From: Protopterus annectens | Lineage: Eukaryota > Chordata > Ceratodontiformes > Protopteridae | Direction: 5' to 3' | Length of the DNA stretch: 64,000 bases | NCBI RefSeq assembly: GCF_019279795.1 | Contig: NC_056750.1 | Span: forward strand, 822,996,944-823,060,943 | Shown here: one piece after another, positions 20,694 through 32,600 of the stretch | Position numbering within the stretch: the first letter of the stretch is position 1 | How the letters are laid out: every line of letters starts with the position of its first letter | Made by a program: the position numbers and the translations under genes | Notes under the pieces: generated by a model | What the model was told of the DNA's origin: nothing | What the model saw: only the letters and a program-made list of their open reading frames with translations | Databases searched by the model: none

Positions 20694-23600
20694 GTTGATT
20701 TTTAGGTTGTAGAAGTATTTTTGATAGTATAGATGGGTTGATGTTTAGGTTGTAGAAGTATTTTTGATAGTGTAGGTGGGTTGATGTTTAGGTTGTAGAA
20801 GTATTTTTGATAGTGTAGATGGGTTGATGTTTAGGCTGTAGAAGTATTTTTGATAGTGTAGGTGGGTTGATTTTTAGGCTGTAGAAGTATTTTTGATAGT
20901 GTAGATGGGTTGATTTTTAGGCTGTAGAAGTATTTTTGATAGTGTAGATGGGTTGATTTTTAGGCTGTAGAAGTATTTTTGATAGTGTAGATGGGTTGAT
21001 TTTTAGGCTGTAGAAGTATTTTTGATAGTGTAGATGGGCTGATTTTTAGGCTGTAGAAGTATTTTTGATATTGTAGATGGGATATTTTTTAGGCTGTAGA
21101 AGTATTTTTGATAATGTAGATGGGTTGATTTTTAGGCTGTAGAAGTATTTTTGATAGTGTAGATGGGTTGATTTTTAGGCTGTAGAAGTATTTTTGATAG
21201 TGTAGATGGGTTGATTTTTAGGCTGTAGAAGTATTTTTGATAGTGTAGATGGGTTGATTTTTAGGCTGTAAAAGTATTTTTGATAGTGTAGACGGGTTGA
21301 TGTTTAGGTTGTAGAAGTATTTTTGATAGTGTAGATGGGTTGATGTTTAGGTTGAAGAAGTATTTTTGATAGTGTAGATGGGTTGATGTTTAGGTTGTAG
21401 AAGTATTTTTGATAGTGTAGATGGGTTGATTTTTAGGCTGTAGAAGTATTTTTGATAGTGTAGATGGGTTGATTTTTAGGCTGTAGAAGTATTTTTGATA
21501 GTGTAGATGGGTTGATTTTTAGGTTGTAGAAGTATGTGTGATAGTGTAGATGGGTTGATTTTTAGGTTGTAGAAGTATGATAGTGTAGACGGGTTGATTT
21601 TTAGGTTGCAGAAGTATTTTTGATAGTGTAGATGGGTTGATTTTTAGGCTGTAGAAGTATATTTGACAGTGTAGATGGGTTGATTTTTAGGCTGTAGAAG
21701 TATTTGTGTTAGTGTAGATGGGTTGATTTTTAGGCTGTAGAAGTATTTTTGATAGTGTAGATGGGTTGATTTTTATGCTGTAGAAGTATTTCTGATAGTG
21801 TAGAGGGTTGATTTTTAGGCTGTAGAAGTATTTTGATAGTGTAGATGGGTTGATTTTTAGGCTGTAGAAGTATTTGTGATAGTGTAGATGGGTTGATTTT
21901 TAGTCTGTAGAAGTATTTTTGATGGTGTAGATGGGTTGATTTTTAGGCTGTAGAAGTATTTTTGATGGTGTAGATGGGTTGATGTTTAGGTTGTAGAAGT
22001 ATTTTTGATAGTGTGGATGGAATTATGTTTAGGCTGTAGAAGTATTTTTGATAGTGTAGATGGGTTGATTTTTTTAGGCTGTAGAAGTATTTTTGATAGT
22101 GTAGATGGGCTGATTTTTAGGCTGTAGAAGTATTTTTGATAGTGTAGATGGGTTGATTTTTAGGCTGTAGAAGTATTTTTGATAGTGTAGATGGGTTGAT
22201 TTTTAGGCTGTAGAAGTATTTTTGATAGTGTAGATGGGTTGATTTTTAGGCTGTAGAAGTATTTTTGATAGTGTAGATGAGTTGATGTTTAGGTTGTAGA
22301 AGTATTTTTGATAGTGTAGATGGGTTGATGTTTAGGTTGTAGAAGTATTTTTGATAGTGTAGATGGGATAATTTTTAGGCTGTAGAAGTATTTTTGATAA
22401 TGTAGATGAATTGATTTTTAGGCTGTAGAAGTATTTTTGATAGTGCAGATGGGTTGATTTTTAGGTTGTAGAAGTATTTTTGATAGTGTAGACGGGTTGA
22501 TGTTTAGGTTGTAGAAGTATTTTTGATAGTGTAGATGGGTTGATGTTTAGGTTGTAGAAGTATTTTTGATAGTGTAGATGGGTTGATGTTTAGGCTGTAG
22601 AAGTATTTTTGATAGTGTAGATGGGTTGATGTTTAGGCTGTAGAAGTATTTTTGATAGTGTAGATGGGTTGATTTTAGGCTGTAGAAGTATTTTTCATAG
22701 TGTAGATGGGTTGATTTTTAGGTTGTAGAAGTATGTTTGATAGTGTAGATGGGTTGATTTTTAGGTTGTAGAAGTATGATAGTGTAGACGGGTTGATTTT
22801 TAGGTTGTAGAAGTATGATAGTGTAGATGGGTTGATTTTTAGGTTGCAGAAGTATTTTTGATAGTGTAGATGGGTTGATTTTTAGGCTGTAGAAGTATTT
22901 TTGATAGTGTAGATGGGTTGATTTTTAGCTTGCAGAAGTATTTTTGATAGTGTAGATGGGTTGATTTTTAGGCTGTAGAAGTATATTTGACAGTGCAGAT
23001 GGGTTGATTTTTAGGCTGTAGAAGTATTTGTGTTAGTGTAGATGGGTTGATTTTTAGGCTGTAGAAGTATTTTTGACAGTGTAGATGGGTTGATTTTTAG
23101 GTTGTAGAAGTATTTTTGACAGTGTAGATGGGTTGATTTTTAGGTTGTAGAATTATGTTTGATAGTGTAGATGGGTTGATTTTTAGGCTGTAGAATTATT
23201 TTTGATAGTGTAGATGGGTTGATTTTTAGATTGTAGAAGTATTTTTGATAGTGTAGATGGGTTGATTTTTATGCTGTAGAAGTATTTCTGATAGTGTAGA
23301 GGGTTGATTTTTAGGCTGTAGAAGTATTTTTGATAGTGTAGATGGGTTGATTTTTAGGCTGTAGAAGTATTTTTGATAGTGTAGATGGGTTGATTTTTAT
23401 GCTGTAGAAGTATTTCTGATAGTGTAGAGGGTTGATTTTTAGGCTGTAGAAGTATTTTTGATAGTGTAGATGGGTTGATTTTTAGGCTGTAGAAGTATTT
23501 GTGATAGTGTAGATGGGTTGATTTTTAGGCTGTAGAAGTATTTTTGATGGTGTAGATGGGTTGATTTTTGGGCTGTAGAAGTATTTTTGATGGTGTAGAT

Positions 23601-26600
23601 GGGTTGATGTTTAGGTTGTAGAAGTATTTTTGATAGTGTAGATGGAATTATGTTTAGGCTGTAGAAGTATTTTTGATAGTGTAGATGGGTTGATTTTTTT
23701 AGGCTGTAGAAGTATTTTTGATAGTGTAGATGGGCTGATTTTTAGGCTGTAGAAGTATTTTTGATAGTGTAGATGGGTTGATTTTTAGGCTGTAGAAGTA
23801 TTTTTGATAGTGTAGATGGGTTGATTTTTAGGCTGTAGAAGTATTTTTGATAGTGTAGATGGGTTGATTTTTAGGCTGTAGAAGTATTTTTGATAGTGTA
23901 GATGGGTTGATGTTTAGGTTGTAGAAGTATTTTCGATAGTGTAGATGGGTTGATGTTTAGGTTGTAGAAGTATTTTTGATAGTGTAGATGGGATAATTTT
24001 TAGGCTGTAGAAGTATTTTTGATAATGTAGATGAATTGATTTTTAGGCTGTAGAAGTATTTTTGATAGTGCAGATGGGTTGATTTTTAGGTTGTAGAAGT
24101 ATTTTTGATAGTGTAGACGGGTTGATGTTTAGGTTGTAGAAGTATTTTTGATAGTGTTGATGGGTTGATGTTTAGGTTGTAGAAGTATTTTTGATAGTGT
24201 AGATGGGTAGATGTTTAGGCTGTAGAAGTATTTTTGATAGTGTAGATGGGTTGATGTTTAGGCTGTAGAAGTATTTTTGATAGTGTAGATGGGTTGATTT
24301 TTAGGCTGTAGAAGTATTTTTGATAGTGTAGATGGGTTGCTTTTTAGGTTGTAGAAGTATGTTTGATAGTGTAGATGGGTTGATTTTTAGGTTGTAGAAG
24401 TATGATAGTGTAGACGGGTTGATTTTTAGGTTGTAGAAGTATGATAGTGTAGACGGGTTGATTTTTAGGTTGCAGAAGTATTTTTGATAGTGTAGATGGG
24501 TTGATTTTTAGGCTGTAGAAGTATTTTTGATAGTGTAGATGGGTTGATTTTTAGGCTGCAGAAGTATTTTTGATAGTGTAGATGGGTTGATTTTTAGGCT
24601 GTAGAAGTATATTTGACAGTGCAGATGGGTTGATTTTTAGGCTGTAGAATTATTTTTGATAGTGTAGATGGGTTGAATTTTAGATTGTAGAAGTATTTTT
24701 GATAGTGTAGATGGGTTGATTTTTATGCTGTAGAAGTATTTCTGATAGTGTAGAGGGTTGATTTTTAGGCTGTAGAAGTATTTTTGATAGTGTAGATGGG
24801 TTGATTTTTAGGCTGTAGAAGTATTTGTGATAGTGTAGATGGGTTGATTTTTAGGCTGTAGAAGTATATTTGACAGTGCAGATGGGTTGATTTTTAGGCT
24901 GTAGAAGTATTTGTGTTAGTGTAGATGGGTTGATTTTTAGGCTGTAGAAGTATTTTTGACAGTGTAGATGGGTTGATTTTTAGGTTGTAGAAGTATTTTT
25001 GACAGTGTAGATGGGTTGATTTTTAGGTTGTAGAATTATGTTTGATAGTGTAGATGGGTTGATTTTTAGGCTGTAGAATTATTTTTGATAGTGTAGATGG
25101 GTTGATTTTTAGATTGTAGAAGTATTTTTGATAGTGTAGATGGGTTGATTTTTATGCTGTAGAAGTATTTCTGATAGTGTAGAGGGTTGATTTTTAGGCT
25201 GTAGAAGTATTTTTGATAGTGTAGATGGGTTGATTTTTAGGCTGTAGAAGTATTTTTGATAGTGTAGATGGGTTGATTTTTATGCTGTAGAAGTATTTCT
25301 GATAGTGTAGAGGGTTGATTTTTAGGCTGTAGAAGTATTTTTGATAGTGTAGATGGGTTGATTTTTAGGCTGTAGAAGTATTTGTGATAGTGTAGATGGG
25401 TTGATTTTTAGGCTGTAGAAGTATTTTTGATGGTGTAGATGGGTTGATTTTTGGGCTGTAGAAGTATTTTTGATGGTGTAGATGGGTTGATGTTTAGGTT
25501 GTAGAAGTATTTTTGATAGTGTAGATGGAATTATGTTTAGGCTGTAGAAGTATTTTTGATAGTGTAGATGGGTTGATTTTTTTAGGCTGTAGAAGTATTT
25601 TGATAGTGTAGATGGGCTGATTTTTAGGCTGTAGAAGTATTTTTGATAGTGTAGATGGGTTGATTTTTAGGCTGTAGAAGTATTTTTGATAGTGTAGATG
25701 GGTTGATTTTTTTAGGCTGTAGAAGTATTTTTGATAGTGTAGATGGGTTGATTTTTAGGCTGTAGAAGTATTTTTGATAGTGTAGATGGGTTGATGTTTA
25801 GGTTGTAGAAGTATTTTCGATAGTGTAGATGGGTTGATGTTTAGGTTGTAGAAGTATTTTTGATAGTGTAGATGGGATAATTTTTAGGCTGTATAAGTAT
25901 TTTTGATAATGTAGATGAATTGATTTTTAGGCTGTAGAAGTATTTTTGATAGTGCAGATGGGTTGATGTTTAGGTTGTAGAAGTATTTTTGATAGTGTAG
26001 GTGGGTTGATGTTTAGGTTGTAGAAGTATTTTTGATAGTGTAGGTGGGTTGATTTTTAGGCTATAGAAGTATTTTTGATAGTGTAGATGGGTTGATTTTT
26101 AGGCTGTAGAAGTATTTTTGATAGTGTAGATGGGTTGATTTTAGGCTGTAGAAGTATTTTTGATAGTGTAGATGGGTTGATTTTTAGGCTGTAGAAGTAT
26201 TTTTGATAGTGTAGATGGGCTGATTTTTAGGCTGTAGAAGTATTTTTGATATTGTAGATGGGATATTTTTTAGGCTGTAGAAGTATTTTTGATAATGTAG
26301 ATGGGTTGATTTTTAGGCTGTAGAAGTATTTTTGATAGTGTAGATGGGTTGATTTTTAGGCTGTAGAAGTATTTTTGATAGTGTAGATGGGTTGATTTTT
26401 AGGCTGTAGAAGTATTTTTGATAGTGTAGATGGGTTGATTTTTAGGCTGTAAAAGTATTTTTAATAGTGTAGACGGGTTGATGTTTAGGTTGTAGAAGTA
26501 TTTTTGATAGTGTAGATGGGTTGATGTTTAGGTTGAAGAAGTATTTTTGATAGTGTAGATGGGTTGATGTTTAGGTTGTAGAAGTATTTTTGATAGTGTA

Positions 26601-29600
26601 GATGGGTTGATTTTTAGGCTGTAGAAGTATTTTTGATAGTGTAAATGGGTTGATTTTTAGGCTGTAGAAGTATTTTTGATAGTGTAGATGGGTTGATTTT
26701 TAGGTTGTAGAAGTATGTGTGATAGTGTAGATGGGTTGATTTTTAGGTTGTAGAAGTATGATAGTGTAGACGGGTTGATTTTTAGGTTGCAGAAGTATTT
26801 TTGATAGTGTAGATGGGTTGATTTTTAGGCTGTAGAAGTATTTTGATAGTGTAGATGGGTTGATTTTTAGGCTGCAGAAGTATTTTTGATAGTGTAGATG
26901 GGTTGATTTTTAGGCTGTAGAAGTATATTTGACAGTGTAGATGGGTTGATTTTTAGGCTGTAGAAGTATTTGTGTTAGTGTAGATGGGTTGATTTTTAGG
27001 CTGTAGAAGTATTTTTGATAGTGTAGATGGGTTGATTTTTATGCTGTAGAAGTATTTCTGATAGTGTAGAGGGTTGATTTTTAGGCTGTAGAAGTATTTT
27101 GATAGTGTAGATGGGTTGATTTTTAGGCTGTAGAAGTATTTGTGATAGTGTAGATGGGTTGATTTTTAGGCTGTAGAAGTATTTTTGATGGTGTAGATGG
27201 GTTGATTTTTAGGCTGTAGAAGTATTTTTGATGGTGTAGATGGGTTGATGTTTAGGTTGTAGAAGTATTTTTGATAGTGTGGATGGAATTATGTTTAGGC
27301 TGTAGAAGTATTTTTGATAGTGTAGATGGGTTGATTTTTTTAGGCTGTAGAAGTATTTTGATAGTGTAGATGGGCTGATTTTTAGGCTGTAGAAGTATTT
27401 TTGATAGTGTAGATGGGTTGATTTTTAGGCAGTAGAAGTATTTTTGATAGTGTAGATGGGTTGATTTTTAGGCTGTAGAAGTATTTTTGATAGTGTAGAT
27501 GGGTTGATTTTTAGGCTGTAGAAGTATTTTTGATAGTGTAGATGAGTTGATGTTTAGGTTGTAGAAGTATTTTTGATAGTGTAGATGGGTTGATGTTTAG
27601 GTTGTAGAAGTATTTTTGATAGTGTAGATGGGATAATTTTTAGGCTGTAGAAGTATTTTTGATAATGTAGATGAATTGATTTTTAGGCTGTAGAAGTATT
27701 TTTGATAGTGCAGATGGGTTGATGTTAGGTTGTAGAAGTATTTTTGATAGTGTAGACGGGTTGATGTTTAGGTTGTAGAAGTATTTTTGATAGTGTAGAT
27801 GGGTTGATGTTTAGGTTGTAGAAGTATTTTTGATAGTGTAGATGGGTTGATGTTTAGGCTGTAGAAGTATTTTTGATAGTGTAGATGGGTTGATGTTTAG
27901 GCTGTAGAAGTATTTTTGATAGTGTAGATGGGTTGATTTTTAGGCTGTAGAAGTATTTTTGATAGTGTAGATGGGTTGATTTTTAGGTTGTAGAAGTATG
28001 TTTGATAGTGTAGATGGGTTGATTTTTAGGTTGTAGAAGTATGATAGTGTAGACGGGTTGATTTTTAGGTTGTAGAAGTATGATAGTGTAGATGGGTTGA
28101 TTTTTAGGTTGCAGAAGTATTTTTGATAGTGTAGATGGGTTGATTTTTAGGCTGTAGAAGTATTTTTGATAGTGTAGATGGGTTGATTTTTAGGCTGCAG
28201 AAGTATTTTTGATAGTGTAGATGGGTTGATTTTTAGGCTGTAGAAGTATATTTGACAGTGCAGATGGGTTGATTTTTAGGCTGTAGAAGTATTTGTGTTA
28301 GTGTAGATGGGTTGATTTTTAGGCTGTAGAAGTATTTTTGACAGTGTAGATGGGTTGATTTTTAGGTTGTAGAAGTATTTTTGACAGTGTAGATGGGTTG
28401 ATTTTTAGGTTGTAGAATTATGTTTGATAGTGTAGATGGGTTGATTTTTAGGCTGTAGAATTATTTTTGATAGTGTAGATGGGTTGATTTTTAGATTGTA
28501 GAAGTATTTTTGATAGTGTAGATGGGTTGATTTTTATGCTGTAGAAGTATTTCTGATAGTGTAGAGGGTTGATTTTTAGGCTGTAGAAGTATTTTTGATA
28601 GTGTAGATGGGTTGATTTTTAGGCTGTAGAAGTATTTTTGATAGTGTAGATGGGTTGATTTTTATGCTGTAGAAGTATTTCTGATAGTGTAGAGGGTTGA
28701 TTTTTAGGCTGTAGAAGTATTTTTGATAGTGTAGATGGGTTGATTTTTAGGCTGTAGAAGTATTTGTGATAGTGTAGATGGGTTGATTTTTAGGCTGTAG
28801 AAGTATTTTTGATGGTGTAGATGGGTTGATTTTTGGGCTGTAGAAGTATTTTTGATGGTGTAGATGGGTTGATGTTTAGGTTGTAGAAGTATTTTTGATA
28901 GTGTAGATGGAATTATGTTTAGGCTGTAGAAGTATTTTTGATAGTGTAGATTGGTTGATTTTTTTAGGCTGTAGAAGTATTTTTGATAGTGTAGATGGGC
29001 TGATTTTTAGGCTGTAGAAGTATTTTTGATAGTGTAGATGGGTTGATTTTTAGGCTGTAGAAGTATTTTTGATAGTGTAGATGGGTTGATTTTAGGCTGT
29101 AGAAGTATTTTTGATAGTGTAGATGGGTTGATTTTTAGGCTGTAGAAGTATTTTTGATAGTGTAGATGGGTTGATGTTTAGGTTGTAGAAGTATTTTCGA
29201 TAGTGTAGATGGGTTGATGTTTAGGTTGTAGAAGTATTTTTGATAGTGTAGATGCGATAATTTTAGGCTGTAGAAGTATTTTTGATAATGTAGATGAATT
29301 GATTTTTAGGCTGTAGAAGTATTTTTGATAGTGCAGATGGGTTGATTTTTAGGTTGTAGAAGTATTTTTGATAGTGTAGACGGGTTGATGTTTAGGTTGT
29401 AGAAGTATTTTTGATAGTGTAGATGGGTTGATGTTTAGGCTGTAGAAGTATTTTTGATAGTGTAGATGGGTTGCTTTTTAGGTTGTAGAAGTATGTTTGA
29501 TAGTGTAGATGGGTTGATTTTTAGGTTGTAGAAGTATGATAGTGTAGACGGGTTGATTTTTAGGTTGTAGAAGTATGATAGTGTAGACGGGTTGATTTTT

Positions 29601-32600
29601 AGGTTGCAGAAGTATTTTTGATAGTGTAGATGGGTTGATTTTTAGGCTGTAGAAGTATTTTTGATAGTGTAGATGGGTTGATTTTTAGGCTGCAGAAGTA
29701 TTTTTGATAGTGTAGATGGGTTGATTTTTAGGCTGTAGAAGTATATTTGACAGTGCAGATGGGTTGATTTTTAGGCTGTAGAAGTATTTGTGTTAGTGTA
29801 GATGGGTTGATTTTTAGGCTGTAGAAGTATTTTTGACAGTGTAGATGGGTTGATTTTTAGGTTATAGAAGTATTTTTGACAGTGTAGATGGGTTGATTTT
29901 TAGGTTGTAGAATTATTTTTGATAGTGTAGATGGGTTGATTTTTTGGCTGTAGAAGTATTTTTGATAGTGTAGATGGGTTGATTTTTAGATTGTAGAGTA
30001 ATTTTTGATAGTGTAGATGGGTTGATTTTTATGCTGTAGAAGTATTTCTGATAGTGTAGAGGGTTCATTTTTAGGCTGTAGAAGTATTTTTGATAGTGTA
30101 GATGGGTTGATTTTTAGGCTGTTGAAGTATTTTTGATAGTGTAGATGGGTTGATTTTTAGGCTGTAGAAGTATTTTTGATGGTGTAGATGGGATGATTTT
30201 TAGGCTGTAGAAGTATTTTTGATGGTGTAGGTGGGTTGATGTTTAGGTTGTAGAAGTATTTTTGAAAGTGTAGATGGAATTATGTTTAGGCTGTAGAAGT
30301 ATTTTTGATAGTGTAGATGGGTTGATTTTTAGGCTGTAGAAGTATTTTTGATAGAGTAGATGGGTTTGATTTTTAGGCTGTAGAAGTATTTTTATAGTGT
30401 AGATGGGTTGACTTTTAGGCTGTAGAAGTATTTTTGATAGTGTAGATGGGTTGATTTTTAGGCTGTAGAAGTATTTTTGATTGTGTAGATGGGTTGATTT
30501 TTAGGCTGTAGAAGTATTTTTGATAGTGTAGATGAGTTGATGTTTAGGTTGTAGAAGTATTTTCGATAGTGTAGATGGGTTGATGTTTAGGTTGTAGAAG
30601 TATTTTTGATAGTGTAGATGGGATAATTTTTAGGCTGTAGAAGTATTTTTGATAATGTAGATGAATTGATTTTTAGGCTGTAGAAGTATTTTGATAGTGC
30701 AGATGGGTTGATTTTAGGTTGTAGAAGTATTTTTGATAGTGTAGACGGGTTGATGTTTAGGTTGTAGAAGTATTTTTGATAGTGTAGATGGGTTGATGTT
30801 TAGGTTGTAGAAGTATTTTTGATAGTGTAGATGGGTTGATGTTTAGGCTGTAGAAGTATTTTTGATAGTGTAGATGGGTTGATGTTTAGGCTGTAGAAGT
30901 ATTTTTGATAGTGTAGATGGGTTGATTTTTAGGCTGTAGAAGTATTTTTGATAGTGTAGATGGGTTGATTTTTAGGTTGTAGAAGTATGTTTGATAGTGT
31001 AGATGGGTTGATTTTTAGGTTGTAGAAGTATGATAGTGTAGACAGGTTGATTTTTAGGTTGTAGAAGTATGATAGTGTAGATGGGTTGATTTTTAGGTTG
31101 CAGAAGTATTTTTGATAGTGTAGATGGGTTGATTTTTAGGCTGTAGAAGTATTTTTGATAGTGTAGATGGGTTGATTTTTAGGCTGCAGAAGTATTTTTG
31201 ATAGTGTAGATGGGTTGATTTTTAGGCTGTAGAAGTATATTTGACAGTGCAGATGGGTTGATTTTTAGGCTGTAGAAGTATTTGTGTTAGTGTAGATGGG
31301 TTGATTTTTAGGCTGTAGAAGTATTTTTGACAGTGTAGATGGGTTGATTTTAGGTTGTAGAAGTATTTTGACAGTGTAGATGGGTTGATTTTAGGTTGTA
31401 GAATTATGTTTGATAGTGTAGATGGGTTGATTTTTAGGCTGTAGAATTATTTTTGATAGTGTAGATGGGTTGATTTTTAGATTGTAGAAGTATTTTTGAT
31501 AGTGTAGATGGGTTGATTTTATGCTGTAGAAGTATTTCTGATAGTGTAGAGGGTTGATTTTAGGCTGTAGAAGTATTTTTGATAGTGTAGATGGGTTGAT
31601 TTTTAGGCTGTAGAAGTATTTTGATAGTGTAGATGGGTTGATTTTATGCTGTAGAAGTATTTCTGATAGTGTAGAGGGTTGATTTTAGGCTGTAGAAGTA
31701 TTTTTGATAGTGTAGATGGGTTGATTTTAGGCTGTAGAAGTATTTGTGATAGTGTAGATGGGTTGATTTTAGGCTGTAGAAGTATTTTGATGGTGTAGAT
31801 GGGTTGATTTTGGGCTGTAGAAGTATTTTTGATGGTGTAGATGGGTTGATGTTTAGGTTGTAGAAGTATTTTTGATAGTGTAGATGGAATTATGTTTAGG
31901 CTGTAGAAGTATTTTTGATAGTGTAGATGGGTTGATTTTTTTAGGCTGTAGAAGTATTTTTGATAGTGTAGATGGGCTGATTTTAGGCTGTAGAAGTATT
32001 TTGATAGTGTAGATGGGTTGATTTTAGGCTGTAGAAGTATTTTTGATAGTGTAGATGGGTTGATTTTTAGGCTGTAGAAGTATTTTTGATAGTGTAGATG
32101 GGTTGATTTTTAGGCTGTAGAAGTATTTTTGATAGTGTAGATGGGTTGATGTTTAGGTTGTAGAAGTATTTTCGATAGTGTAGATGGGTTGATGTTTAGG
32201 TTGTAGAAGTATTTTTGATAGTGTAGATGGGATAATTTTTAGGCTGTAGAAGTATTTTTGATAATGTAGATGAATTGATTTTTAGGCTGTAGAAGTATTT
32301 TTGATAGTGCAGATGGGTTGATTTTTAGGTTGTAGAAGTATTTTTGATAGTGTAGACGGGTTGATGTTTAGGTTGTAGAAGTATTTTGATAGTGTAGATG
32401 GGTTGATGTTTAGGTTGTAGAAGTATTTTTGATAGTGTAGATGGGTTGATGTTTAGGCTGTAGAAGTATTTTTGATAGTGTAGATGGGTTGATGTTTAGG
32501 CTGTAGAAGTATTTTTGATAGTGTAGATGGGTTGATTTTTAGGCTGTAGAAGTATTTTTGATAGTGTAGATGGGTTGCTTTTTAGGTTGTAGAAGTATGT